Shown here piece by piece: positions 46,401-56,652 of a DNA stretch of 64,000 nucleotides (its first letter is position 1; each line of letters begins with the position of its first letter). The notes under the pieces are model-generated. The model did no database searches. It was not told the DNA's origin and was given only the letters and a program-made list of their open reading frames with translations. Source of the stretch: Trichobilharzia regenti. Its lineage: Eukaryota > Platyhelminthes > Trematoda > Strigeidida > Schistosomatidae. Made by a program: the position numbers and the translations under genes. The stretch is taken from NCBI GenBank assembly GCA_944472135.2, contig OX235262.1, positions 65,844,887 to 65,908,886 on the forward strand, read 5' to 3'.

Positions 46401-46678
46401 TTATGGAAGTGGCATGTGGTGAACATGGTGAGCATAATATGCGATTAGCAATGACTGCACGTCGGGGAGCACTTGATGAAACAGTAAATTATTTAAAAGA
46501 GAAAAGAGCATTCCTAAGTACTTCAGCAAGTAATACAACTGAACGTCCAATAGATAATGTCCAATTGATTGTCACCTCCTCGTCTCCTTCATCATCTTCC
46601 TCATTGTCAGCTTATCATTCACCAGTTAAAAAGAATGATGATAATTCAAGGAAAAATTCTAAACAGCTGGCGAAAGAT
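46401..46678 (+). CDS. ABCG1: ABCG-like transporter, exon 6 (linker, Ser-rich)
   Basis: Completes Phe281 and covers 282-373. FMEVACGEHGEHNMRLAMTA matches the ABCG NPADF-MEVASGEYGD block. Then a variable linker follows: ALDETVNYLKEKRAF, a Ser-rich run TSSSPSSSSSLSAYHS and a basic SPVKKNDDNSRKNSKQLAKD. The donor GTAAGT starts at 46679; phase 0. Confidence 0.93.
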
Positions 46679-47860
46679 GTAAGTTAGTGTACAAAATATT
46701 TAAATTATATAAATGTTCTTTTCACAAAACCTGTTTTCATCACTGATTTCATTCAGAAAGTGAACCGTGTGGGATTTTTCCCTGAGGGCTATGGAAGTGA
46801 TACTATAGTGAATGAGAATAATTAAGTGTGGATTGATGAAGAGGCTCAGAATGTTGAAGCAGATTATGAGTGAATACGAGTGCAGAATTTTAGGTAGTTT
46901 CCTAAAAAAAGCATCCTACAGTTGTTTATCAATATTTTGACGACTCTAAGCAGTCAGTTTAAAGCTGAATATTTTTGGCTTGAAACACCGATTATCAAAT
47001 TCAGAGACTGCAGCTTTCCCACACCATTCGTGAAGTTTACACGAACGTGCTTACCATGAGTACCACGTAGTGCTGTCATGCATTCAACAGTCAGTATGGT
47101 GATTTAACCTGTCTGTTATACAGTAATAAAATTTCAATTCTTTCAACAAAATTTCAATATGAAGTACATTTTCGTGGGCACATCAGCTAATAATAAACTA
47201 AACAAACTAGACTTCGTTGTGAAGTTACTTCTGAACATGTTTAGAAGAAAAATAAAAGCTTAGCAACCAAATCCTCTAGCTTAGAGAATACAAAAACATG
47301 GCAAAAACATCTGGCTGAACTACAGATCATCTTTATCGGGTTATATTTTTCCCATACAACAAATCTACTGAAATCGTATGTATGACCTGATTGTTGTCAG
47401 AGTAGAACAGTAGTTTTGTTTTAACTATAGTAATAATAATAATAAAGCTTTATTTCAGATAACGTGTGAACATATAGCACAGAAATTTTAAGCGTATTCA
47501 GTTCCAAGACATTTCCTTTTCATACGCGACTTACGTATCAAGTAATAATCTGAATTACATCATATGACGTTGCTTTGTGGCATATGGAGAGAGAACCACT
47601 TCTGAACATTTTCTCTTCATTTCCTTTAAGAACTATACAGCATTCAGTTGAAAGCTAATTCGATTTTCGTGCGAATCGATCTACTGGTCATCTGATACAA
47701 TTGCATGATTAAAACAATAAGGGATGAAGAAGAATTTAGACGTTTTGACAGATGGAAATTCTGATACCTCAATGATTTAAGCAGGCCACCGATCCACTTA
47801 GTTGGATTTATTAACAATAAATTCATATTTAAATCATATTATTAAAGCTTACTTTGTTGG
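46679..47860 (+). other. ABCG intron 6, first part
   Basis: No recognised repeat. A short AAT run lies at about 47430-47442. Confidence 0.5.
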
Positions 47861-47861
47861 T

Positions 47862-48240
47862 ATTAGATGGTTGGAGGCAATCGGCCACAGGATGCCTTCG
47901 ACCTGGGTTTTGTGCTAGCTGGCTGTCATCAGCAAGGCCTATCTGCAACCTCGAAGGAACTCATGTCCCTTCTGAGATTCGAACCGGCGTTACCCAGTGC
48001 TGCAGTCAGAAATGTTACCACTGAGCTATTCACACTAGTGATTAACCCACTGTAGGACTGCACTGGATATTTTTGATTGGACACTAGTTAGTAACCAGTA
48101 TAATTTGTCTAGTCGTTTGTTTGGTGCAGACTGAATTCTATCACTCAAGTTTATATTGTGACCAGCATACTAGATGGCTGGGCATCATGGTGCACTGTGA
48201 ATTGTCGCTATTAGATGGTTGGAGGTAATCGGCAGGAAAC
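47862..48240. repeat. Family D SINE, inverted composite
   Basis: From the left: tail sequence TTAGATGGTTGGAGGCAATC, a minus-strand hammerhead-like core (about 47893-47945: CTGATGA, CAGCC...AGCTAGCAC, AAAAC, GGTC), a minus-strand tRNA head (B box GGTTCGAATC, A box TAGCTCAGTGG) to about 48030, then a + strand leader (48070-48180) and + tail (48213-48240). The core has lost GAAA (reads CAAAAC). Confidence 0.72.
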
Positions 48241-49102
48241 TTGATTTTCCCTTGAACTGAGTAACGTATTCATCATGTGTTTCAAACCAGTAGTGAACTT
48301 GTACTTGGTTTTTTTACTGTTGACCATGAGAGTAATATGCGAACTTTAATTATATATTCAAATTCTGTATTTGAGATATACAAATTAAATATGAATCAGA
48401 ATACTTTTAACCGTGAAATGTATCGTGTCTTTGGTTATTTGCAAATTCCACAAATAGAGTACAAAGTGAAAAGCTTATTAACACATACACTTAGCCACTC
48501 CTTTGTTTAGCTGTTAACAATTATTTGGCTGTATGTAACACTATTCGTTGTAAGCCGTAAATATTTTCGACTTCAAAAAAAACTGTTGCTCCTGATGCTA
48601 CTACTTACATATCGTAGAAAGCGAAAACTACTTTGACCACCACCAGTAAAGAGAATGTCAGTGTAATAAACTAGAAAAAACAGAAATTTTATAGGTTCAA
48701 TCTCTCAGCTCGTAGAAACTGATAGCTGTTATGCTGAATTATGGAAGAATAAATATATTTTGTGTTTTTCACTCCAATAAAGAAAAGACTTAGACTTCCT
48801 TCATCTTGGATGATTATGATATACCCATTTTTCTTGTATTACCCTCATGTTATATCAATCGATTTGTTAACTAGAAACAAATGGTGCCCTTGAGTGTCAT
48901 GAGTAATAAATTCAGCCTAACAGTCCATAAACACTGTAGATATATGCTTAATGATAAATATTCATTCAGACATCTATAGAACACAAAATAATCGAGCAAA
49001 GAATATTCTTTTCGATAAATTCCTCTTCCGCCTCTACAATTATATACATGATCATATGTACAGAATATTTTAGATTAGTAGTTAAAACAATATTAGCGTT
49101 TA
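48241..49102 (+). other. ABCG intron 6, middle part
   Basis: AT-rich. A + frame of 77 aa at 48277-48510 has no recognised motif. Nothing is supported. Confidence 0.4.
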
Positions 49103-49430
49103 AGTGTTGCTGTGTAGAGATTTCATTGGTTACAGGATATTCATCATGAGCTGACATTAGTTAGAGAACCATTGAAAAACCAGCTGGGAGTACTGGACAA
49201 CTGTTTCGTCCTAGTTTGGGACTCTTCAGCAGTACGCACCCACCGGGACTCGAACCCAAGACCTTCCAGTTACAAGGCAAGCTCGTTCACCATTAAGCCA
49301 CTGGGACCCGATCCAATGGTCCTTGAATTCTAACTTCCGCCAATTCATGACATAGCGTGACCCCAGCCAATGTCTTCGGCGAGTATTTGTCCTCACACCC
49401 GACCTACTGTACCCTACTGGTCACGAATTT
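49103..49430 (-). repeat. Family B hammerhead SINE, best-preserved copy
   Basis: Minus strand, complete order: 5' part (GTGTGAGGACAAATACTCGC), tRNA-Thr-like head (A box TGGCTTAATGG, B box GGTTCGAGTCC), intact hammerhead 49190-49235, and tail GGTTTTTCAATGGTTCTCTA to the CTACACAGC end. No clear target duplication was seen. Confidence 0.85.
49190..49235 (-). ncRNA. Family B hammerhead ribozyme, complete core
   Basis: 46 nt read on the minus strand: helix I GTACTG/CAGTAC (6 bp, perfect), core CTGAAGA (CUGANGA), stem II GTCC/GGAC with loop CAAACTA, GAAA, a two-base-pair helix III AC/GT closed by AGTT, and cleavage triplet GTC. Every invariant hammerhead position is present. The very short helix III is the form seen in schistosome retroelement hammerheads, which usually act poorly as monomers. 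Confidence 0.8.
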
Positions 49431-49561
49431 AAATATCGATTTGTAAAGTATGATCAGTGCAATTACAGTTCATTAAAGATGCTTAAATTATAATAGTAAT
49501 AAAGATATAATAGCGAATAGAATATCAACTAAAATTAGGGAAATTCTACAAAAATTCAGGA

Positions 49562-49899
49562 TTATTCAAACCTGTATGTCCAAGGTAATGATAATGTCTG
49601 AACTAACTTCTTTTGGATGCACAAATTAGGCTTTTTAATCTGGATCCCCACAGCCTCAGCAATATTTAGTAGTGGAACTCTTAAGGCGAAATTGAGATCC
49701 GTAGGTATGCGGTAAATGACTCTGAAAGTATGGTTAACGTCAATCTTGTGTTCTGTTGTACCCACAAGATGAGATAGAATAGCGCTGCGAATACATTTTG
49801 TTTGTCCTTTGCTTAACCACGCAGGGTGATGTTCGGAAATTCGACGAGAAACACGCCTAATTGTATGGCCTATATAACTGGCTCCACATGAGCAGTTAA
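49562..49899 (-). mobile_element. Penelope-like element, GIY-YIG endonuclease (open frame)
   Basis: The minus strand is open from about 49899 to a stop at 49562: FNCSCGASYIGHTIRRVSRR (Cys motif and GASYIG, the GIY-YIG second half), ISEHHPAWLSKGQTKCIRSA, ILSHLVGTTEH, HTFRVIYRIP and AEAVGIQIKKPNLCIQKK. About 112 codons without interruption, the best endonuclease remnant here. It is truncated at its upstream end, where sequence changes abruptly; the RT domain is absent. Confidence 0.82.
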
Positions 49900-50224
49900 A
49901 CTATTATTAACTACTAATCTAGAATATTCGGTGTATATAAACATATATATAATTGTAGAGCCAGAAGAGCAATTTATCGAAAAGAATATTCTTTGATCGA
50001 TTATTTTATGTTTAGTGATAAATGTTGACTTTTCTGATATTGAATAAGCGTTTTCCCCCAAAAAATATGTTTAGCATGTCATTTACAGCTTAGTTAACAT
50101 TACTAACAGATTAGATGACTTGATGGATAGATGTCTTCATATCAGATTTCAATATACATATATATGATGTAAAATATATATCTATATTATTTTTATATAC
50201 GTTCTATAACTTGTAAAAACGCAG

Positions 50225-50323
50225 GAGACATCATTACACATGGAAATGTCTGTTTTCCTACCTCATGCTAATGGTCCTGTACATACTGTAAATCAAAGTT
50301 TTGTCAGTTCAGATTGTATAAAA
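50225..50323 (+). CDS. ABCG1: ABCG-like transporter, exon 7 (linker)
   Basis: Residues 374-406, 33 codons in phase 0 between AACGCAG and a GTAAGT donor: ETSLHMEMSVFLPHANGPVH, TVNQSFVSSDCIK. It is the variable linker between nucleotide-binding and membrane domains, so there is no strong motif. Supported by frame, splice sites and position. It could be alternatively included, since skipping keeps frame. Confidence 0.75.
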
Positions 50324-50449
50324 GTAAGTTTTATTGAAGCAGAATATATGTTAATTATTTATTGACTTGTGTATTGTATAGAATTCATTTCATTTTGTTT
50401 GTTTTCTATAGTTAGTTTTTAAGAATTAGTTTTGTTTTTTTCGCGAGTT

Positions 50450-50785
50450 GATTACGGCTTGATATCAGTTAGAGAACTATTGAAAACCACCAGGGAGTAC
50501 TTGACAGCTGTTTCATCCTAGTTTGGGAATCATCGACAGTACGCACCTACTGGGGTCCCAACCCAAGACCTTCGCACCCACCTACGACATTGGTTGGTGG
50601 TCACTTTAAATCACGAATGGGTAGAAGTTAGAATTCATGGGCCATTGAATCGGGTCCCAGTGGCTGAATGGTATACGAGCTTACCTTTTAACCGGAAGTT
50701 CCTGAGTTCAAACTCCAGTGGGTGCGTACCGCCGATGATTCGCAAACTAGGATGAAACAGCTGTCCAGTACTCTCTGGTTTCCAC
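50450..50785. repeat. Fold-back family B SINE pair
   Basis: Minus copy about 50455-50635 and + copy about 50640-50785, head to head. The + head has A box TGGCTGAATGG and a damaged B box (GAGTTCAAACTCC). Ribozymes: + at about 50729 (CCGATGA), minus at about 50497-50545 (TCGATGA); both keep GAAAC AGCT GTC. Same subfamily as 7690-8062. Confidence 0.72.
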
Positions 50786-51204
50786 TCATTTAGTTTATTT
50801 TGATAATTTGAAACAGTAATGATCAATTCAGTGTTTTATCTTCTGATCGAATTACTAGACTTACTATTGAAATTATAGGGAGTATTGTTTGAAGCTAAGT
50901 AGGGTATCAAATTGGTGAATAGATAACTTATTGGAGAGTGTAATCCAAATGAAATTCAGTAATTTTGACGTCATCTCAAATAAGATTATACAAACTTGCT
51001 CTTCTTTTGTTACTTATTCACTCAAAATTAGCACAGAGAATTCTTTAGTTATACTCTTACGTGATGATTGGGGGTGAGACAACTAAAAATGGTTCTGTTA
51101 GAAAGTGGAATGCTACTCATTAGCTAAAGCTGTACAACAGTTCATTTACTATTATGTGGTATTAAGTTAAACCAGACTGAAGGGAAACTGAAGTCTAAAA
51201 TAAG

Positions 51205-51480
51205 AAATGACACTAGTTAAAGAAATAGAAGAAACGTGGGAGTACTAGACACCTATCTGCTCCTATTTTTAGAACTCTTCAGCAAACTCCTCCATGAACT
51301 CACTGCAGATTAACCCAAAAACTGAATGACTGAATAGTCAGTGGGACTGCTCCGTAACTTGTAGATCCTCAGAGGAGTTACTGGTAGGTTTTGATGAATA
51401 ATCATAAACTAAGTCAAAACAATTGTTCAGTACTTCCTCGTCTTTAGTCATTTCCCAACTGATGTCATTTTGTGATCTGA
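51205..51480. repeat. Decayed fold-back family B pair
   Basis: Minus remnant (GTGGGAGTACTAGACACC ... AGAACTCTTCAGCA) at about 51235-51290 and + remnant (TTGATGAATAATCATAAACT ... GTTCAGTACTTCC) at about 51390-51445, again facing each other. Confidence 0.6.
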
Positions 51481-51779
51481 CCAATATTTTAAATGTTGGA
51501 ATGATAGAGACTTAATGTTATTGGCCATGGTTTAAAGTGTTGAGAATGTTTAGCCGTTTCTATTTATTCTTCTGGTTTACGCCATCTTTGAGGTCGTGTT
51601 GACAGATGTTAAAGAGATCAGTAGACAGTTTCTACCTAGTGTAAACAGTATACCGAAGTTTGCTATAACTTTTTTGTTTATTTGTTTTTGAACTACATGA
51701 ATTATTAGTATGCTCGTCATAACTCCTTCAGAATTTAACAGTATTACTTTTGGACTATTTTTCTTACAATTGCCTCATT

Positions 51780-52660
51780 GTACTCAGTATAACCGCCCGT
51801 TGTATAGACAACAGGGTGAGAGGATTTAGGGATGAACGTGACCCTGGAAACCGATAAAATTGACGGTAGAAAGGATGTCAGCAGTAAGCTGTTTAGGTGT
51901 CCGGCTAGGCTATTGTGTATGATTTTCTCGAGGTTTCTGGCTGTCAGGCGATTGACCCCTGCAGCAGATCTCTTTTAGCGCCCATTTGATTTCGTCTGAT
52001 GTAATTGGGGCAATCAGATCTTCATTGATCGGAAGGTATTCTTGAACCGGCCTAGTGTCCGGCAGTACTGGGCTCGTTAATGTTTCCGTTCAGAATTCAC
52101 TAAAACCTCCAATAGCAGAAGGATTACATATGAATGGGTCCTTCCATCTACCGTCGAGGACAGTGTTAGCAGCATCCTTTGGGGAACGACGGAAAAGAGT
52201 TTGGATATGCGCGTAAAGTATACGGCGCTTCTTCTTATTGTTGAAATCTGAAGGTAGGCCATCAAGGTGGTGAATTTTAGATGGCCCCCATAAGACCGGA
52301 AATATATCGCTGCCATGGTTGTTCAGAAGGGTACGGATGTCGTCGATTGAAGCTTCCTTCAGAGAGAAGCTTCTGATTGCTTGTAGGATAGTATCATTTT
52401 TCAGGCGTTCATTGTTTTATGAGAGTTGTGCAAAGATTGCTGCAAGAAGATTGATTTGAATAGGACTGAATTCAAGCTGGCAAATGGTGTTGATGTAAAC
52501 ATCATTCGTATAAGGTGATGAGGCTGCTGCTGATGATTGATGTAGAGTGTTAAAGGGCAGTATTGTGGCGAATTCTTCTTGGTTGATTTGACTAATCTCA
52601 GGATAAACACCCAGTGGACATACGCATGCATGAATTGGACTTAATTTTCGACTAGTAATG
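51780..52660 (-). mobile_element. Distinct non-LTR LINE fragment (possibly R2/R4- or CR1-like), decayed
   Basis: Minus strand, several frames: FNNKKKRRILYAHIQTLFRR, SPKDAANTVLDGRWKDPF, EYLPINEDLIAPITSDEIKW and VTFIPKSSHP-like text. The order (KR-R--YA--Q-L-, then I-WAL, then a T-FIPK-type box) matches the region before and at the start of reverse transcriptase in site-specific or CR1-like LINEs. It is neither of the two RTE families. Clade assignment is tentative. Confidence 0.6.
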
Positions 52661-53049
52661 ACTGTTATTTAACATAGCTTATTCAAATGTATAGTGTTAG
52701 ACTGAAAGGAAAAGAGGAAAATTTATTCGAATCAATAACATCCATGAGAAAATTGAAATAAGTGAAAAAAGTCCTAATTAAACTGGATAGAAATGAGAAG
52801 TAGATAAAAAAAGGAATTATACATTTATTTTATCTAAAAATTTAACTAGAACCTCACTTCAACGTTTCTTTATCAATCAATAATCATAATTTTCTGTACT
52901 ACTCATATGTATACGTATATATATGCATATCTGTCCAGCTATCATTTTGTTTAAATATCTGTTGTTTTATACAGATGAGGGGAGTTGAAGAATTCTAGAT
53001 TTTATCGACAAGATATACTCTTATTCAACTAATAAGTTTAATTTCAAGT
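52661..53049 (+). other. ABCG intron 7 segment without recognised repeats
   Basis: AT-rich; nothing is supported. Confidence 0.4.
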
Positions 53050-53235
53050 ATACTGCTGGACTTACTTCAGTTAAAGATATTGAAAACCAGAGGATACTTG
53101 TCAACTACTTCAACCTACTTGGTGACTTCTCAGAAGAATTCACCCATGACAACATGGGAGATGGAAAGTAGGACCTTCAGACTATACGACCACTAGGACG
53201 GAGCCCATTAGCCTATAGATTCTAAATACTGCTAG
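53050..53235 (-). repeat. Decayed family B SINE
   Basis: CTTCAGTTAAAGATATTGAA, ACTTCAACCTACTTGGTGAC and AGGACCTTCAGACTATACGA follow the family order on the minus strand; too diverged for any function. Confidence 0.5.
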
Positions 53236-53544
53236 TTAGCAGTGTATAGTAGATTTTATGACTGTTCATTGTTTTTCATGTTCAATGGTATCTGTGAATA
53301 AATTTGAAACAAGTGGAACAGTGTCTACATATAAACACTTTCTTGCAAACTCTATTTCTGCAACTACTTTGAATTTTGAATTGAATGTTATCCATTCAGT
53401 GAAATGATATGAAATGCTGGAAACTAATTATACCAATAAGTATTACTTACTGGCCGGATAGAAGTTATCCAAAACCTCGCATGACAATATCTAATCCATT
53501 TGGAGCTTAAATCTCTGGTGGCGTGTACTCTAAGCGACTCAGCT

Positions 53545-53830
53545 GAATTATTATTATTCCTTCCTTTAATTCCTAGAGGTTCTCTGCCAACGTTTCACCT
53601 GACTCCACGTCTGCCCACATGCTTCCATCTCCTCTTCACATGACCTCCTCAATGTCATCCTCGCAATGACGACCAACTCGTCGGTTCCTATTCGGGTTCC
53701 ACTCGAGAGGTGGCTTGGTGTGTTATGTCACCTGATGGTTCGTTTTCTCACAGTATGGCTAGTCAATCCACCTCCATTTCTTCCTGAATATTTGTTGTAC
53801 AATCGGTTCCTGGTTGTTTCGCTAATTTAA
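53545..53830 (-). mobile_element. RTE-type LINE 3' end (decayed)
   Basis: Minus strand: AACCAGGAACCGATTGTACA, AAATGGAGGTGGATTGACTA (RWRWI block), ACCATCAGGTGACATAACAC and AGGAGGTCATGTGAAGAGGA. The tail is partly deleted next to an ATT run. Confidence 0.72.
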
Positions 53831-54222
53831 TTCTTCTTAGCCCATCTGTAAAAAGTTAGCACATGCTGAATACTACTGCTAGTCATTTTCAAATAATACG
53901 TTTTGAGGTGAAAATTTACCACAGTTTCCTTCAGAAAATTGAAATATATTAGACCAATGTATGTGGTCTGTATGATGCATCAAGATACCAAGAGAACTAG
54001 CAGTAACTTAAAATGATTCAGTCATTTGAACAGAGTCACCAGTGGTACACTGTTGGCTAACCCGACTATAGACAAGAGATAGAACAGTTAAACAGTTTAG
54101 TCATTTTAATTGAACTAGTAAGTAATACTTCTTGGCTTAAGTAATTTCAGTCTGCTCTTAAGAATGAGTAGCGCATACCATTTTTCTACCGGAATTGCTT
54201 TCTTAATTGTAATCTAAGGTAT

Positions 54223-54820
54223 CTGACAAGTTATTATTATTGTTCCCTTGGGTTCCTAGTGAAACATAGGGCTTCAACTGCACGTCTCCACTTGCTTCTG
54301 TCTTCCTTCTGCTGTACTTTTCACCTGCATCCATTTTAGTTCATGCTGTTTGAACTCCTCTTCACTCGATCTCCTCCATGTCACCCTTACACTGACGTTC
54401 AACTCGCCGCTTCCCTTTCGGGTTCCACTCTAGGGCCTGACGTGGCTACCTGGGCAGCCTTTCCAGCTTCGTACATTGTACGAACATTCCATGTCCCCAT
54501 CCTTATTTTCGCTTTCATCGAAAAAAGGCACATCGGCTGACTGGCTTCCCGAAGGCTTTCACCAGCCTGTGTCACTTCACTTCCCTGATTCCAGCGAAAA
54601 ATAAGGTTATTGTTTATATTTTTAGTATTTTTAATATATTTATGCGTTGAAGTTTGTGTAGCAATTTGGTTAAGTTTTGGGGGTGGAGTTTCTAGCACCA
54701 CGCTCTAACCCTCTTTCTTTATCCGGGCTTGGGACCGGCTAGAAAACTAGCTAGCTAGTAATCGAGGCGAGGTTAAAAATATGGAACGCTTCACAATTTT
54801 GCGTGTCAACTGACAAGTTA
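54223..54820 (-). mobile_element. Internally deleted RTE LINE with 11-bp target duplication
   Basis: CTGACAAGTTA at 54223-54233 and 54810-54820. The insert (minus strand) starts with a 5' UTR (54809 to about 54515; AACTAGCGACC-type motif TTTTCTAGCCGGTCCCAAGC), enters ORF2 at MKAKIRMGTWNVRTMYEAGK, the first strand of the APE-type endonuclease, then jumps at about 54438 directly to the LINE 3' end (GPRVEPEREAAS ... tail CCCTATGTTTCACTAGGAAC, AAT run). The endonuclease remainder and all of RT are missing. Confidence 0.85.
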
Positions 54821-56399
54821 CTCAGTGTAATTCCATTATGGGTAAAATTTGTTTTGATAAAATCTCAGTGTTATATATCACCTTGATATGATAATGAGCA
54901 ATAAATTGTGCTCGAAACGTCATCAGTAAACATTACTGTATAACACTGCGAGACTTTATCAAAGCAAACATTGACACACATAATGGAATTATACTCTACC
55001 ACAGTGCACAAGTTTTATTCTTATACTCAGTGTAATCTAAATATTTTAGTTTTACAAATGAGACTGGGATTTACATCTCAAAGTATTAGACTTACAAATT
55101 ACAAAGTGTACTTTATTGACTATTATTCTAATTTTCTCTATCATTCCAAACTGTTCATATACTGAACCCAAAGAATATGACAAAGTGATATGTTAAAGTT
55201 TACAATTAATGCTGTCGTTGTAAACAGTTCACTTTACTACATAATATAAGACTGGTGCTCATTCATCATCTATATTATCACAAAATAATTCCTGGATGCT
55301 GCTTAAGCAAACAATGACTTCAGTTGTAAGAATATCCTCTCTGTAATGGTACTTAAAATAGCATCGTCTACGGTACCATCTGTCTATAGGCATAAACCGG
55401 TGATGTTAAACTATAGCCGCTACCACAAAATATCCTCTAGATGATTTTGAACAATCGATCGTAGACAAGCTAAATTAAGAATACTGAAATTTGTTAATAA
55501 AGTGTATCCCCACATATGTAGACAGCTGTACTCCTTTGCAGGTATTGTAACAGAGTTTCTGAGTCAATGCCTAGAACAGAAACCATGTAATCAGATGAAG
55601 GATAAACTATGAAGGGAAGGCCTTTACAACGGATGATGTGACAGCTTGCTTTGAGGTCATTTAGAAGATTCTCTGGTCGAATTTATGGTGGTGGCTACTG
55701 TAGTCTACCTATTCTCACAATTTTTGAAACTTTTCTTATAGACAGGAATTACTCTCGATGCAGATATATCCAGGTGACAAGTCTTGAATAAAAGGCAACA
55801 CGAAACATAAATTCCCCTTCTAACTACTCCTAACCACGCTGAACTTAAATGTGATTCACTGTCATAATGAGTTATAGTAATAACTAGAAGAAACTGGGAG
55901 AAAACGGCTACCATAATATATACAATCTACTTTGACAAGAAATACAGAATATGTCATGTTAAAATGTCATTAATTTAAAATTGTTTAAACTAGAAATTGG
56001 AAATTAGAGAAAGACAGAGAAAAAAAGAGACTGTTCTGTCAAAGAATTTAGCCAGTCAGTTAATCAGTCTCATGGAGAGATACAGAAACAGATAGTTAAA
56101 AATAGAGTATTCTGTCATATTACGTTTTAAGAGTTTTTGTCTATATACTAAGCAAAACTCAATGAAGTACGAAATATGTGCGGTGAAATAACTAAAGTTG
56201 CATTTAGGGTAATATAATGTTATATGCATAGGGAAAAATCAGTGTAATTAATCTCATTATTATCATTACTACCGAGGATCTCTAACAACACAGTTTTGTA
56301 CCTTTTGGTTAGATTAGTAGACATCTGTTAAAGGAATTAAGACTGTAGTCTCCGGAAGTGTGTACAGGTGATATGTATGAAGGATGTAACCTCTATCTT
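54821..56399 (+). other. ABCG intron 7 segment without recognised repeats
   Basis: AT-rich. TGTGCTCGAAACGTCATCAG near 54907 resembles GTGTTCGAAGTGTTATCCGC near 58566, hinting at a short unrecognised repeat. No gene is supported. Confidence 0.35.
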
Positions 56400-56630
56400 T
56401 TCTTGATTCCTTTGCTTTCCGAGTGAAACAGTGGACTTCAGGCTTTTGAAGCCTCAAAGTTTAATCAGCCATCATTTTGTTTTCACAGTATACGGCTGCT
56501 AGCCTCATGTTCAACCTTCCCTCTAGTAAACATGAAGTGGTTTAGGAGTGAGTTGACCAGGAATCGAATCCCTAACCGCCTATGTGGTGAGTATTCTATC
56601 ACTGAACCACCTGATCTATATCTTAGTGAG
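56400..56630 (-). repeat. Family E SINE (diverged)
   Basis: Minus strand: tRNA-like head (GGTGGTTCAGTGATAGAATA; B box GGGATTCGATTCC), body (ACATGAGGCTAGCAGCCGTA) and tail (AGTCCACTGTTTCACTCGGA). Confidence 0.7.
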
Positions 56631-56652
56631 GAATTATGTTAACAGTGAGACT

